A stretch of DNA of 32,379 nucleotides from Thermoanaerobaculia bacterium (GCA_945787635.1 CALZIK010000203.1:1-32379); one strand, 5' to 3'; numbered from the stretch's first letter, positions 16,500 to 25,141 are shown. The notes: generated by a model not told the origin, from the sequence alone. Program-made: numbers and translations.

Positions 16500-17893
16500 G
16501 GCCCACATCGAGATCGAGAGCGCGCGGCCTCGCCGCGGCAGTGACGTTCGTCGCGTTGGCCGCGGCTGCCTGCGGCAAGCCAGCCCCCGAGGGCTTCCCC
16601 GATTTTTCGGCGGACTCGGGGCTCGCCCGCCCGAATGTCCTGATCGTCCTGATCGACGCGTTGCGCCGCGACCATGTCGGAGCGTACGGCTACCAGCTGC
16701 CGACGACCCCCGCCATAGACGCTTTCGCCGCGGAGAGCACCTTGTTCGAGCGGGGCTACAGCCATTCGACCTGGACCAAGCCGTCGGTCGCAACCCTGTT
16801 CACCTCTCTCTATCCCGATCAGCATGGCCTCGGCCGCGTCGGGTTCGAGGACGACGCCGGATTTCAGACCGACGTACTTCCCGAAGGGCTCGTGACCCTT
16901 GCCGAGGCGTTCAAAGCGGCCGGCTACCGGACCGGCGCGATCGGAACCAACGTTCACATTCTCAAGAAGACCGGCTTCGCTCAGGGCTTCGACCGGTTCT
17001 TCAACCAGAGGTTGGTCACGGCCTACAAAGTCAATCGCCTGCTCCGTGAGTGGGTCGAGCACGGCAGCTCGAAGGCACCGTTCTTTGCCTACGCCCACTA
17101 CATGGACGTGCACTTTCCCTACAACCGCAGGCTGCCGGACGAGTCCGGGCGGTTCGGCAACAGCCGGACGAGTCCGCCGGCGCCGGAGCATTGGACGCGC
17201 GTGCCGGAGTGGGCCGAAAAACACATGAGCCCGGAGAACCTGGCCGCCCTGGTGGCGAGCTACGACGAGGAGATAGCCTATTCCGACGAAGCCTTCGGCC
17301 AGCTGACCCAGTGGCTGCGCGAGTCCGGACTGCTCGACAACACGATCGTGGTGCTGGTCGCCGATCACGGCGAGGGCTTCAACGAGCACGGCGAGTTGCA
17401 GCACGGCTACGCGCCCTACGAAGAGGTCACCGCGGTGCCGATGATGGTGAGATTGCCCCCCGTCTACCGGAGCGAGGTGCGTTCGAGCGGCGAGATCGTG
17501 GGACTGGTCGACGTCCTGCCGACCGTTCTCGACCTGGTGGGCATCGAGCCGCCAAGCCTGGCGCAGGGGCGCAGCCTGGTGCCGCTGCTGCTCGGCAAAG
17601 CGCTTCGTGAGCGACCGATCTACGTCGAGGGGCCGGGGATGCGCGGCTTGCGCGGCTCGACCCACACGCTGCTGTCCTCAGAGAGCGGCGAGCAGCTGTG
17701 CTTCGACAACCGGGCCGACCCGGCGGAGCTTGCGCCGCTCGCGGAGCCGCTTCCGGAGATGTGCGGCCGGCTGGCCTCCGGGCTGGCTGGGTTGGTTGCC
17801 CAGTTCCAGCTGGTCAGCGAGGGCGACGAAGCGACGATCGCGCTCGATGCGGACGAGGTCGAGGCGCTGCGCGCCTTGGGTTATCTGGACTGA
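16496..17893 (+). CDS. Sulfatase-fold (alkaline phosphatase superfamily) lipoprotein with Thr nucleophile
   Basis: This is a 465-residue lipoprotein (lipobox AAAAC, Cys26, then GKP). The sulfatase fold is shown by NVLIVLIDALRRDHVGAYGY (metal Asp54), HYMDVHFPY (201-209) and VADHGEGFNEHG (Asp290, His291). In arylsulfatases the nucleophile is the first residue of C/S-x-P-S-R, matured to formylglycine; here that site reads TWTKPSV, with Thr94 in place of Cys or Ser. A Thr nucleophile is known in LtaS-type phosphoglycerol transferases and some phosphodiesterases of this superfamily, so a phospho-transfer or phosphodiesterase role is at least as likely as desulfation. The start at ATG 16496 overlaps the upstream stop; the frame is open further back to 16166, but that is coding sequence of the neighbour. 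Confidence 0.85.
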   Translation: MRPTSRSRARGLAAAVTFVALAAAACGKPAPEGFPDFSADSGLARPNVLIVLIDALRRDHVGAYGYQLPTTPAIDAFAAESTLFERGYSHSTWTKPSVATLFTSLYPDQHGLGRVGFEDDAGFQTDVLPEGLVTLAEAFKAAGYRTGAIGTNVHILKKTGFAQGFDRFFNQRLVTAYKVNRLLREWVEHGSSKAPFFAYAHYMDVHFPYNRRLPDESGRFGNSRTSPPAPEHWTRVPEWAEKHMSPENLAALVASYDEEIAYSDEAFGQLTQWLRESGLLDNTIVVLVADHGEGFNEHGELQHGYAPYEEVTAVPMMVRLPPVYRSEVRSSGEIVGLVDVLPTVLDLVGIEPPSLAQGRSLVPLLLGKALRERPIYVEGPGMRGLRGSTHTLLSSESGEQLCFDNRADPAELAPLAEPLPEMCGRLASGLAGLVAQFQLVSEGDEATIALDADEVEALRALGYLD

Positions 17894-17909
17894 CGGGCCG
17901 TTCTCGCGC

Positions 17910-17926
17910 CGCGTCGAGCCGACGCG
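17910..17926. terminator. Short hairpin between convergent genes
   Basis: CGCGTC (17910-17915) and GACGCG (17921-17926) form a perfect 6-bp stem with a 5-nt loop in the 37-bp gap between the convergent sulfatase-fold and rdgB genes. No T-run follows on either strand, so it is a weak terminator candidate only. Confidence 0.3.
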
Positions 17927-17930
17927 CCGG

Positions 17931-18527
17931 TCAAGCCATCCGGCTCAAGAGCGCGCGCCAGGCCCGACCGCGGTGGCCGATCTCGTCCTTACGTCCCTGT
18001 GCCAACTGCGCGTAGGTCTCGATCTCGCCGATGGCTTGAAACACCGGGTCCCAGCCAAAACCGTTGTCGCCACGGGGAGGCCTGACCAGAACGCCCTCCG
18101 TGCGGCCTTCGCCCGTACAGTGAGCGGAGCCGTCGTAGTAGGCCAGCATGCAGACCGCAGCCGCGCGAGGATCGCCGAGGGCGCTCACGGTCCGAGCAAT
18201 ACCGTCCGGGCCGATGGCGTCGAGCATCCACTTGACCAGCGGCCCCGGGAAGCCGTTCATCGAAGCGAGCTCGAGTCCGGTCTCATCGACGATCACGGGA
18301 CTTTTGATCTGGCGCCATGCTTCTCTGGCTTTCTCGTTGGCTACCTCGGCGAGAAGGGCAGACTGGATCTCTGGCAGGTCGATTTGGGCGTGCTGGATCG
18401 AGAAGCCGCAGATGCGCTCGGCCTCCAGCACCTTGTTGGGGTTACCGGTGACCAGAGTCGCGGCCTCGATCCGCCGGCGGGCGGTCTGGGAGCCGGCACT
18501 TGAAGTTCCCTTCGAGTCCGGCGTCAC
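17931..18527 (-). CDS. rdgB: RdgB/HAM1 family XTP/dITP diphosphatase
   Basis: This 198-residue enzyme hydrolyses non-canonical purine nucleoside triphosphates such as dITP and XTP to monophosphates, keeping them out of DNA and RNA. Motifs are VTGNPNKVLEAERI (26-39, substrate binding), PVIVDETGLELASMNGFPG (77-95, metal and catalytic Asp81) and GDNGFGWDPVF. It resembles the eukaryotic/archaeal ITPA subgroup as much as E. coli RdgB. I chose GTG 18527 because it overlaps the coaE stop as GTGA; the open frame extends to 18812 but only shadows coaE. The first 20 residues look unstructured, so a slightly later start is possible. Confidence 0.9.
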   Translation of the reverse strand: MTPDSKGTSSAGSQTARRRIEAATLVTGNPNKVLEAERICGFSIQHAQIDLPEIQSALLAEVANEKAREAWRQIKSPVIVDETGLELASMNGFPGPLVKWMLDAIGPDGIARTVSALGDPRAAAVCMLAYYDGSAHCTGEGRTEGVLVRPPRGDNGFGWDPVFQAIGEIETYAQLAQGRKDEIGHRGRAWRALLSRMA

Positions 18528-19132
18528 CGCTGGGCCTCGGCTCCGGCCAATGACAAAATCTCGGCGATCAGGGTGTCGGTCGCGCGCCGGAGATCGTCGA
18601 GGGTGCCGTCGTTTCGCAGCACACGATGTGCGGCGCGGCTGCGAAACTCGCTGTCGGCCTGCGCTTCGAGCCGGGCCCTGGCGTCGTCTTCCGGGAGTCC
18701 CCGCCCGACCGCGCGCGCGAGCCGAGTCTGGGGGTCGGCCTCGACGGTCACGACCAGGTCGAACTCGGGAGCGTAGCCGGCCTCGACCAGGAGGGTCGCC
18801 TCGAGGACACACGGGCGGGAGGCGCTGGCGGCGCTGGCTGCGATGTCCGCGAACGCCTCACGCACCATCGGATGAACCCGGGCCTCCAGGCGGTCGAGAG
18901 CCTCGGGATCGGAGAAGACGCGCTTGGCGAGGGCCAGGTGATCGACGGCGCCGGTTGCGTCGAGAGCCGTTGGGCCGAACAGCTCGCGCACCGCCGCGGC
19001 GCCCGGCCGCCCGGCCCGGTAGAGATCCTCGACCAGCCGGTCGGCGTCGACGACCTCGAAGCCAGCCTCGGCGAGCCAACCTGCGACGGTGGACTTGCCC
19101 GAGGCGAGGCCGCCGGTCAGTCCCACCTTCAT
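18524..19132 (-). CDS. coaE: Dephospho-CoA kinase
   Basis: CoaE phosphorylates the 3'-hydroxyl of dephospho-CoA, the last step of coenzyme A synthesis. The 202-residue protein starts KVGLTGGLASGKST with the Walker A loop (7-15), followed by VVDADRLVEDLY (substrate Asp), VHPMVREAF and a lid region rich in Arg. Length matches the family. It lies 79 bp downstream of folD on the same strand, and its stop overlaps the rdgB start, so menG-folD-coaE-rdgB may form one operon. Confidence 0.95.
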   Translation of the reverse strand: MKVGLTGGLASGKSTVAGWLAEAGFEVVDADRLVEDLYRAGRPGAAAVRELFGPTALDATGAVDHLALAKRVFSDPEALDRLEARVHPMVREAFADIAASAASASRPCVLEATLLVEAGYAPEFDLVVTVEADPQTRLARAVGRGLPEDDARARLEAQADSEFRSRAAHRVLRNDGTLDDLRRATDTLIAEILSLAGAEAQR

Positions 19133-19211
19133 TTGCTGCCGATCATGGGTCGATTGTCATTTGGCTCGCCCTCATGGGCTGATCTTCGTTCACGTGGCAC
19201 AGAGCGGATCT

Positions 19212-20135
19212 TCACTCGAGTCCCTGGCGTCGTTTGGAGGCCAGCAGGGTGTTCGACAGCAGCATCGCCACGGTCAGGGGGCCGACGCCGCCCGGCACCG
19301 GGGTTATCGCCCCTGCCAGGGGCGCGACACGGTGAAAATCGACGTCGCCGGTGACGATTCGGCCCTTGCGCTCGAAGTCCGCGCGGCGGCGGGAGTCGCC
19401 GGGAAAGAGCCTTTCGACCGTGGCCGCATCTTCGATCCGGTGGATGCCGACGTCGACCACGACAGCGCCGGGGCGGACGTGCTCGGGTCCGATCAACGCG
19501 AGTCTCCCCACCGCCGCCACCAGAAGGTCTGCTTCGCGGGTGATCGCCGCCAGATCGCCGGACCGTGAATGGCATATCGTGACGGTGGCGTGCTGTTGGA
19601 GCAGCAGTCCCGCCAGCGGCTTTCCCACCAAGTGGCTTCTGCCGACGATGACCGCGCGCATCCCCTCGACATCGATCTCCGAGCGCGCCAGCAGCTCTAT
19701 GATGCCCATCGGAGTGGCGGGGAAGAGCCCAGGCTCGGCGAGCCAGAGACGGCCGACGTTGACCGCGTGAAGGCCGTCCACATCCTTGGTCGGGTCGAGG
19801 CGGTCGAGAACCGCTCTGGGCGCGAGCCGCGCGGGCAGCGGCAGTTGAACCAGAACGCCGTCGATCGAATCGTCTTGGTTGAGCTCGTCGATCGTCGAGT
19901 CGAGCCTGGCTTGGGAGGCGTCGGCGGGCAGTTCGACGGTGCGGTGCACGAAGCCCGCGGTCTCCGCGGCCCTGGCTTTGCTGCCGACGTAGATCTGCGA
20001 CGCGGGGTCGCTGCCCACGAGGACCGCGGCCAGGCCCGGTGGTCGGGCTCCTCGCGCCACGAGCCGGCCGACCTCTTCCGCGACCTCCAAGCGGATGGCC
20101 CGCGCGACGGCGGCCCCGTCGAGGATTCGGGTCAC
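19212..20135 (-). CDS. folD: Bifunctional methylenetetrahydrofolate dehydrogenase/cyclohydrolase
   Basis: FolD oxidises 5,10-methylene-THF to methenyl-THF with NADP+ and hydrolyses that to 10-formyl-THF, supplying one-carbon units. The 307-residue protein has the active-site Tyr49 and Lys53 in SQIYVGSK, GVLVQLPLP (93-101), VGRSHLVGKPLAGLLL (164-179, dinucleotide binding) and the C-terminal PVPGGVGPLTVAML. The usual PCTP motif reads PATP here (Ala140). The start is GTG 20135, overlapping the menG stop as GTGA; the open frame continues to 20609 but there it is a shadow of menG. Confidence 0.93.
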   Translation of the reverse strand: MTRILDGAAVARAIRLEVAEEVGRLVARGARPPGLAAVLVGSDPASQIYVGSKARAAETAGFVHRTVELPADASQARLDSTIDELNQDDSIDGVLVQLPLPARLAPRAVLDRLDPTKDVDGLHAVNVGRLWLAEPGLFPATPMGIIELLARSEIDVEGMRAVIVGRSHLVGKPLAGLLLQQHATVTICHSRSGDLAAITREADLLVAAVGRLALIGPEHVRPGAVVVDVGIHRIEDAATVERLFPGDSRRRADFERKGRIVTGDVDFHRVAPLAGAITPVPGGVGPLTVAMLLSNTLLASKRRQGLE

Positions 20136-20857
20136 GGTCCGGCTCCGCCCGCGGTGCCTGTGTAGAGGCAGACCGTTCCGCCGGTCAGGTCGCGACTCTG
20201 CGCGGCGGTGAAGCCGGTGCGATGCATGACCTCGACGAAGTCGGCTCGCTGCGGAAACTCGAGCACCGACGAGGGAAGGTACGCATACGCCGAGCCTCTG
20301 GAAGACACCATTCGGCCCAGGGCCGGCAAAACTCGGCGGAAGTAGAAGAGATACGGTGTGCGCAGCCAGGCGGCCTCGGGGACGGCGAACTCGAGAATGG
20401 CGATTCGCGCGCCGGGCTCGAGCACCCGGTGGAGCTCGCGCAGAGCCTGCTCGAGATCGGCGACATTGCGTAAGCCGAAGGACACCGTTGCCGCGTCGAA
20501 GCGCCGGTCGCCGAACGGCAGACCCAGCGCATCGGCCGCCAGCCCTCTGGGGCGTCGCGACTCGTGTCGGCGGTACTTTCTTTCGGCGAGCGCGAGCATC
20601 GGGAGGCAAAAATCGCCTGCGATGACGTTGCCTCCGCGCTTGCGCACCGCGAGCGCCTGATCACCGGTCCCGCAGCACAGGTCGAGAACTCTCGCTCCGC
20701 GCGGCAGGTTCAGGGCGGCGGCGGACCGGCGGCGCCAGGAAACGTCGAGGGCGCCGGAGAGAAGGTGGTTGAGAAAATCGTACCGAGGGGCCACCCCGGC
20801 GAACATCTCCCGGATGGCGCGGCCGCTCTTGTCGAGTTCTGCGCGGGATTGACTCAC
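20132..20857 (-). CDS. menG: Demethylmenaquinone methyltransferase (UbiE/MenG family)
   Basis: This 241-residue SAM-dependent methyltransferase performs the C-methylation that ends menaquinone synthesis (or an equivalent ubiquinone step). UbiE family features are the N-terminal FAGVAPRYDFLNHLLSG (19-35), the SAM-binding VLDLCCGTGDQAL (57-69), FDAATVSFGLRNV and LEFAVPEAAWLR. Choice between menaquinone and ubiquinone is not visible; menaquinone is more likely if the host is an acidobacterium. It starts with GTG 20857 without a Shine-Dalgarno. A TAAACT hexamer on the same strand (20871-20866) sits 8 nt before the start, so the transcript may be leaderless. The menG and rplM genes diverge across 195 bp. 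Confidence 0.9.
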   Translation of the reverse strand: MSQSRAELDKSGRAIREMFAGVAPRYDFLNHLLSGALDVSWRRRSAAALNLPRGARVLDLCCGTGDQALAVRKRGGNVIAGDFCLPMLALAERKYRRHESRRPRGLAADALGLPFGDRRFDAATVSFGLRNVADLEQALRELHRVLEPGARIAILEFAVPEAAWLRTPYLFYFRRVLPALGRMVSSRGSAYAYLPSSVLEFPQRADFVEVMHRTGFTAAQSRDLTGGTVCLYTGTAGGAGP

Positions 20858-20865
20858 GGCAGGGC

Positions 20866-20871
20866 AGTTTA
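20866..20871 (-). promoter_or_regulatory. -10-like TAAACT, possible leaderless promoter
   Basis: Read on the minus strand, TAAACT lies 8 nt before the menG GTG. No good -35 is seen at the matching distance. The same hexamer occurs in the candidate tRNA-Thr promoter in this window, which lends mild support. Confidence 0.35.
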
Positions 20872-20953
20872 CCCCGCGATGCGCCCTCGAAAGGCGCTCG
20901 CAAGCCGGCTCTCGCAGGCCGGAATTCTGCCCACGAATCGGGGCTCGGGCTCC

Positions 20954-20982
20954 TTGACAGCCGCGGACGGCTTGCCTAAGAT
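20954..20982 (+). promoter_or_regulatory. Sigma-70-type promoter of the rplM operon
   Basis: TTGACA (20954-20959), a 17-bp spacer and TAAGAT (20977-20982) make a near-consensus housekeeping promoter, the best in the window. Transcription would start near 20989, giving a leader of about 64 nt before rplM. Strong expression fits ribosomal-protein genes. Confidence 0.8.
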
Positions 20983-20993
20983 CATGGGCCGCC

Positions 20994-21011
20994 TACCCGG
21001 CAGATCGGGTA
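20994..21011 (+). promoter_or_regulatory. Leader hairpin before rplM
   Basis: TACCCG (20994-20999) and CGGGTA (21006-21011) form a perfect 6-bp stem with loop GCAGAT, within a few nucleotides of the predicted transcript 5' end. The leader has no clear Shine-Dalgarno. The hairpin may stabilise the message or take part in autogenous control, as rplM leaders do in other bacteria; here that is inference. Confidence 0.45.
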
Positions 21012-21052
21012 AGCACCGTCCAATTGTGCCTTCAAGCAGTGAGTGAAAGACA

Positions 21053-21493
21053 ATGAACCCCCGCACCTACAGCCCCAAGGGCGGTGAAGTAGAACGCCGC
21101 TGGTATGTGGTCGACGCAGACGGCCAAACCCTGGGTCGCCTGTCGACCAAGATCGCGCGCGTTCTCACCGGCAAGCACAAGCCGCAGTATGCGCCCCACA
21201 TCGACACCGGTGATTTCGTCGTCGTGGTCAACGCCGAGAAGACCGTGCTCACCGGAAACAAAGAGCAGGCCAAGATGTACTACAGCCACAGCACGTATCC
21301 CGGTGGCCTGAAGGAAGAGAATGCAGCTCGCTTGCGCGCTCGCCGGCCCCAACAGCTGATCGAGAAGAGCGTCTGGGGCATGCTTCCCAAGAACAAAATG
21401 GGTCGGGCGCAGCTCAAGAAGCTCAAGGTCTACGCGGGACCGGAGCATCCCCATGCCGCCCAGCAGCCCGAAGAGCTGAGCCTGATCAACTAA
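21053..21493 (+). CDS. rplM: 50S ribosomal protein L13
   Basis: L13 is an early-assembling protein of the large subunit. The 146-residue product has the conserved [49 protein letters not shown] and [12 protein letters not shown] segments. It is the first gene of the translation operon and is driven by the strong promoter upstream. No clear Shine-Dalgarno precedes the ATG. rpsI follows after 12 bp, the pairing seen in most bacteria. Confidence 0.97.
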   Translation: MNPRTYSPKGGEVERRWYVVDADGQTLGRLSTKIARVLTGKHKPQYAPHIDTGDFVVVVNAEKTVLTGNKEQAKMYYSHSTYPGGLKEENAARLRARRPQQLIEKSVWGMLPKNKMGRAQLKKLKVYAGPEHPHAAQQPEELSLIN

Positions 21494-21505
21494 GGAGCCG
21501 ATGAG

Positions 21506-21898
21506 TTGAGCGATTTGCAGTACTACGGAACCGGCCGACGCAAGACGGCGGCGGCACGGGTGTTCTTACGGCCGGGAGCGGGCAGCATCAAGGTCAACGG
21601 ACGCGAGTTTGAGGACTTTCTCCCGAATCCGGCATTGCGCATGATCGTGCGCCAGCCGTTGCTCCTGACCGAAACCACTGAGAAATTCGACATCGCGATC
21701 ACCGTGACCGGAGGGGGCTCGGCGGGTCAGGCCGGCGCGATTCGGCATGGCATCACCAGGGCTCTGATCGAGTACAACGGCGAGCTTCGAGAGCGGCTCA
21801 AGGCCGGCGGCTTCGTCACCCGCGACCCACGAAAGAAAGAGCGCAAGAAGTACGGCCTCAAGGGGGCCCGCGCGCGCTTTCAGTTCAGCAAGAGATAG
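21506..21898 (+). CDS. rpsI: 30S ribosomal protein S9
   Basis: S9 binds 16S rRNA in the small-subunit head, and its C-terminal tail reaches the P-site tRNA. The 130-residue product begins [19 protein letters not shown], matching the family N-terminus, and ends with the conserved [16 protein letters not shown]. The start is TTG 21506, placed 8 nt after AAGGAG (21492-21497). An ATG at 21501 is out of frame and reads only ATG-AGT-TGA. rpsB follows after 14 bp. Confidence 0.97.
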   Translation: MSDLQYYGTGRRKTAAARVFLRPGAGSIKVNGREFEDFLPNPALRMIVRQPLLLTETTEKFDIAITVTGGGSAGQAGAIRHGITRALIEYNGELRERLKAGGFVTRDPRKKERKKYGLKGARARFQFSKR

Positions 21899-21912
21899 CC
21901 GGAGGTATTGCA

Positions 21913-22809
21913 TTGGTTCAAGTAAGCATGCAGGAACTGCTCGAAGCGGGCGTTCACTTCGGCCATCAGACTCGGCGCTGGAATCCGAAGATGAGGCGAT
22001 ACATCTTCGGCAAGCGCAACGGTATCTACATCATCGATCTCCAGAAGAGCCGCGAGCTCTTTCTGGAGGCTGTCGACTACGTTCGCGATTTGGGGCGTAC
22101 CGGTCGGCGACTTCTATTCGTCGGCACCAAGCGCCAGGCGCGAGAGGTGATCGCGGAAGAGGCGAGCCGCTGCAAACAGTACTACGTCACGAGCCGCTGG
22201 CTGGGGGGTACCCTCACCAACTTCATCACTATCCGCGCGTCGATCGAGCGCTTGGCCGAGATCGAGAACCGCATGGCGGATGAGGCCAACCCGCTGACCA
22301 AGAAAGAGCGACTGCGCCTCGACCGCGAGCGCGAGAAGATGGAGAAGAACCTTTCCGGAATTCGAAAGCTCGATTCGTTGCCCGACGCGGTATTCCTGGT
22401 GGATCCCAAGAAAGAGTCGATCGCGGTGGCCGAAGCCAACAAGCTCGGAATCCCGGTGATCGCGATCGTCGACACCAATTGCGACCCGGAGGCCGTGGAA
22501 TTTCCGATTCCCGGCAACGACGACGCGATCCGGACCATCCGCCTCTTTTCCCAGAAGATCGCCGACGCCTACCTCGAAGGCGCGGACGCTCTCAACAAGG
22601 AGGTCGAAGCGGCGGCGATGGCGGCGGCCAAGAAGGCCGAAGCGGCTGCCAAGGCCAAGGCTGAGGCGCTCGCGCTGGAAGAGAAGGCCCAAGCCGCCGC
22701 GGAGCTGAGCCAGCAGGCCGAGATCGCGGCGGAATCGGCAGAGGCCTCGGAGCCGATCGATGACTCTGCGCAGGCGACGGACGAGTCCGACGGCGAATCC
22801 GTCAACTAG
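21913..22809 (+). CDS. rpsB: 30S ribosomal protein S2 with Ala/Glu-rich C-terminal extension
   Basis: S2 is a late-joining small-subunit protein. The first about 235 residues are canonical: [42 protein letters not shown], and [20 protein letters not shown]. The start is TTG 21913, 7 nt after GGAGG (21901-21905), which aligns with the family N-terminus. At 298 residues it exceeds the usual 240-255. The extra tail (about 232-298) is rich in Ala, Lys and Glu, likely a charged helix, and ends in an acidic stretch. The product could be a target for binding or modification, but no function is known to me. Confidence 0.96.
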   Translation: MVQVSMQELLEAGVHFGHQTRRWNPKMRRYIFGKRNGIYIIDLQKSRELFLEAVDYVRDLGRTGRRLLFVGTKRQAREVIAEEASRCKQYYVTSRWLGGTLTNFITIRASIERLAEIENRMADEANPLTKKERLRLDREREKMEKNLSGIRKLDSLPDAVFLVDPKKESIAVAEANKLGIPVIAIVDTNCDPEAVEFPIPGNDDAIRTIRLFSQKIADAYLEGADALNKEVEAAAMAAAKKAEAAAKAKAEALALEEKAQAAAELSQQAEIAAESAEASEPIDDSAQATDESDGESVN

Positions 22810-22849
22810 GGCTTGCGCCCTTCGGGGTGAAGCTGCGCGAGGGCCAAGG

Positions 22850-22865
22850 CAGGGCACTTGCCCTG
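22850..22865 (+). terminator. Hairpin in the rpsB-tsf gap
   Basis: CAGGGC (22850-22855) and GCCCTG (22860-22865) form a perfect stem around the tetraloop ACTT in the 117-bp gap between rpsB and tsf. No T-run follows, so it is more likely a pause, processing or partial attenuation site than a full terminator. Confidence 0.4.
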
Positions 22866-22926
22866 GGCGACACCTCGAGTTGCGTGGCCCTTTCTGTACT
22901 CAAGGCAAGAGAGGAGAATCAAGCTA

Positions 22927-23577
22927 ATGGCGATCACAGCAGCAATGGTCAAGGAGCTTCGGGAGCTAACCGGGGCCGGCATGATGGACTGCAAGAAGGC
23001 CCTGCAGGAGGCCGACGGCGACCTCGACAAGGCCGTGGACATTCTCAGGAAGAGCGGCGCTGCTGCGGCGGCCAAGAAGGCGGGCCGGATCGCCGCCGAG
23101 GGAACCGTCCTTTCTTACATTCACGCCGGCGGCAAGATCGGAGTACTCGTCGAGGTCAACTGCGAGACCGACTTCGTCGCGCGTACCGACGACTTCCAGA
23201 ATCTGGTCAAGGACATCGCCATGCATATCGCCGCCGCGGACCCTCGCTTCGTCGAGCGCGCGGAGGTCTCCGAAGCGATGTTGGCGAAGGAACGCGAGAT
23301 CTATCGTGACCAGGCTCTCCAGTCCGGCAAGCCCGAGAACGTGGTCGACCGCATCGTCGATGGCAAGATGGAGAAGTTCTTCACGGAGAACGTTCTCACC
23401 GAACAGTCCTTCGTCAAGGACCCCGACAAGTCGGTTGGCGAGTTGGTGACCGATGCGATCGCCGCGATGGGCGAGAACATTCGAGTTCGTCGTTTCACGC
23501 GGTTCGTGCTGGGCGAAGGACTCGAGAGGCGCTCAGATGATTTTGTCGATGAGGTTCGCAAGCAGGCGGCGGGTTAA
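22927..23577 (+). CDS. tsf: Elongation factor Ts
   Basis: EF-Ts exchanges GDP for GTP on EF-Tu. The 216-residue product is the short form found in many bacteria (E. coli has 283 residues). It shows the UBA-like N-terminal domain [22 protein letters not shown], the core signature [12 protein letters not shown], and [18 protein letters not shown] chose ATG 22927 because it matches the family N-terminus and has GAGGAG at 22911-22916; the frame is open to 22858 upstream but without homology. It sits between rpsB and pyrH as in most bacteria. Confidence 0.97.
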   Translation: MAITAAMVKELRELTGAGMMDCKKALQEADGDLDKAVDILRKSGAAAAAKKAGRIAAEGTVLSYIHAGGKIGVLVEVNCETDFVARTDDFQNLVKDIAMHIAAADPRFVERAEVSEAMLAKEREIYRDQALQSGKPENVVDRIVDGKMEKFFTENVLTEQSFVKDPDKSVGELVTDAIAAMGENIRVRRFTRFVLGEGLERRSDDFVDEVRKQAAG

Positions 23578-23603
23578 CATCTGGAGCCAGAAGGGCGATC
23601 CCG

Positions 23604-24344
<741 letters not shown>

Positions 24345-24434
24345 CGGTGGGCTCTTCGGCGCTTGGTGGTGTTGACACGCCTGCCGAACGAGCGCGAAAC
24401 TTGAACTTTGGACACTCGACCAGGGAGAGGTGAA

Positions 24435-24989
24435 ATGCAAGAGTTGTTTCTCGAAATCGAGATCAAGATGAAGCACACGCTGGATCATTTCCACGACGAG
24501 CTCAAGCACTTGCGCACCGGGCGGGCGTCACTACTGATGCTGGACGGGGTCATGGTGGACTACTACGGGAACTCCACGCCGCTCAACCAGCTCGCCAACC
24601 TCTCGGTGCCCGAGGCCACGATGATCGTGGCGCAGCCCTTCGATCCCTCATCGATCGCGGCGATCGAGAAGGCCATTCTGCAAGCGGATCTGGGGCTCAA
24701 TCCCGCCAACGACGGCAAGCTGATCCGGATCCCGGTGCCGCAGCTGACCGAAGAGCGCCGCAAGGAGATCGTCAAGCGCGCGCACGACCTTGCCGAGGCG
24801 TCGCGCAACGCGGTTCGTCAGTGCCGTCGGGACGGCAACGATGCGCTCAAAGAGATGGAAAAGGAGAAGGCGATCGGCAAGGACGAGGAGCATCGCGGCC
24901 ACGACGAGATGCAGCGCCTTCACGACCACTACATCGCCGAGATCAACTCGTCGCTCGAGACCAAAGAAAAAGACATCATGGTCGGGTAG
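24435..24989 (+). CDS. frr: Ribosome recycling factor
   Basis: Frr, with EF-G, splits post-termination ribosomes. The 184-residue product has LRTGRASLLMLDGVMVDYYGNSTPL split over the first 60 residues, then TMIVAQPFDPSSIAAIEKAI and the C-terminal helical region VKRAHDLAEASRNAVRQCRRD. I chose ATG 24435, which has GGGAGAGG just upstream and gives the normal length (about 185); a TTG at 24408 would add 9 residues. It is the last gene of the translation operon before the 371-bp structured gap. Confidence 0.97.
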   Translation: MQELFLEIEIKMKHTLDHFHDELKHLRTGRASLLMLDGVMVDYYGNSTPLNQLANLSVPEATMIVAQPFDPSSIAAIEKAILQADLGLNPANDGKLIRIPVPQLTEERRKEIVKRAHDLAEASRNAVRQCRRDGNDALKEMEKEKAIGKDEEHRGHDEMQRLHDHYIAEINSSLETKEKDIMVG

Positions 24990-25078
24990 CGTCGGGCCAC
25001 GACTCCTTCGTGTCGCCTTCCCATCTGGGGAGACCATTTCTTGGCGTGCCCTTCCGACCGGTCTTGCCTGGGATGTAG

Positions 25079-25100
25079 CGGTCGACGCCCCTGTCGACCG
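25079..25100. repeat. 22-nt palindrome, copy 1
   Basis: CGGTCGAC and GTCGACCG (8-bp perfect stem, 6-nt loop). It matches copy 2 at 25291-25312 in 18 of 22 positions; the differences lie only in the central part. The two copies bound the hairpin array. Confidence 0.7.
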
Positions 25101-25141
25101 TCTGGTCTCTGAGGCGCCAGCACCGATAGTGTCGCGCCGGT

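Noticed and set aside
16322-17665. 447-codon minus-strand open frame inside the sulfatase-fold gene
   Set aside because: It is antisense to a clear lipoprotein gene, shows no family motif, and is explained by GC-rich codon bias that removes stops from the complementary frame.
24372-24377. TTGACA upstream of frr
   Set aside because: No acceptable -10 at normal spacing; frr is probably read from the operon promoter.
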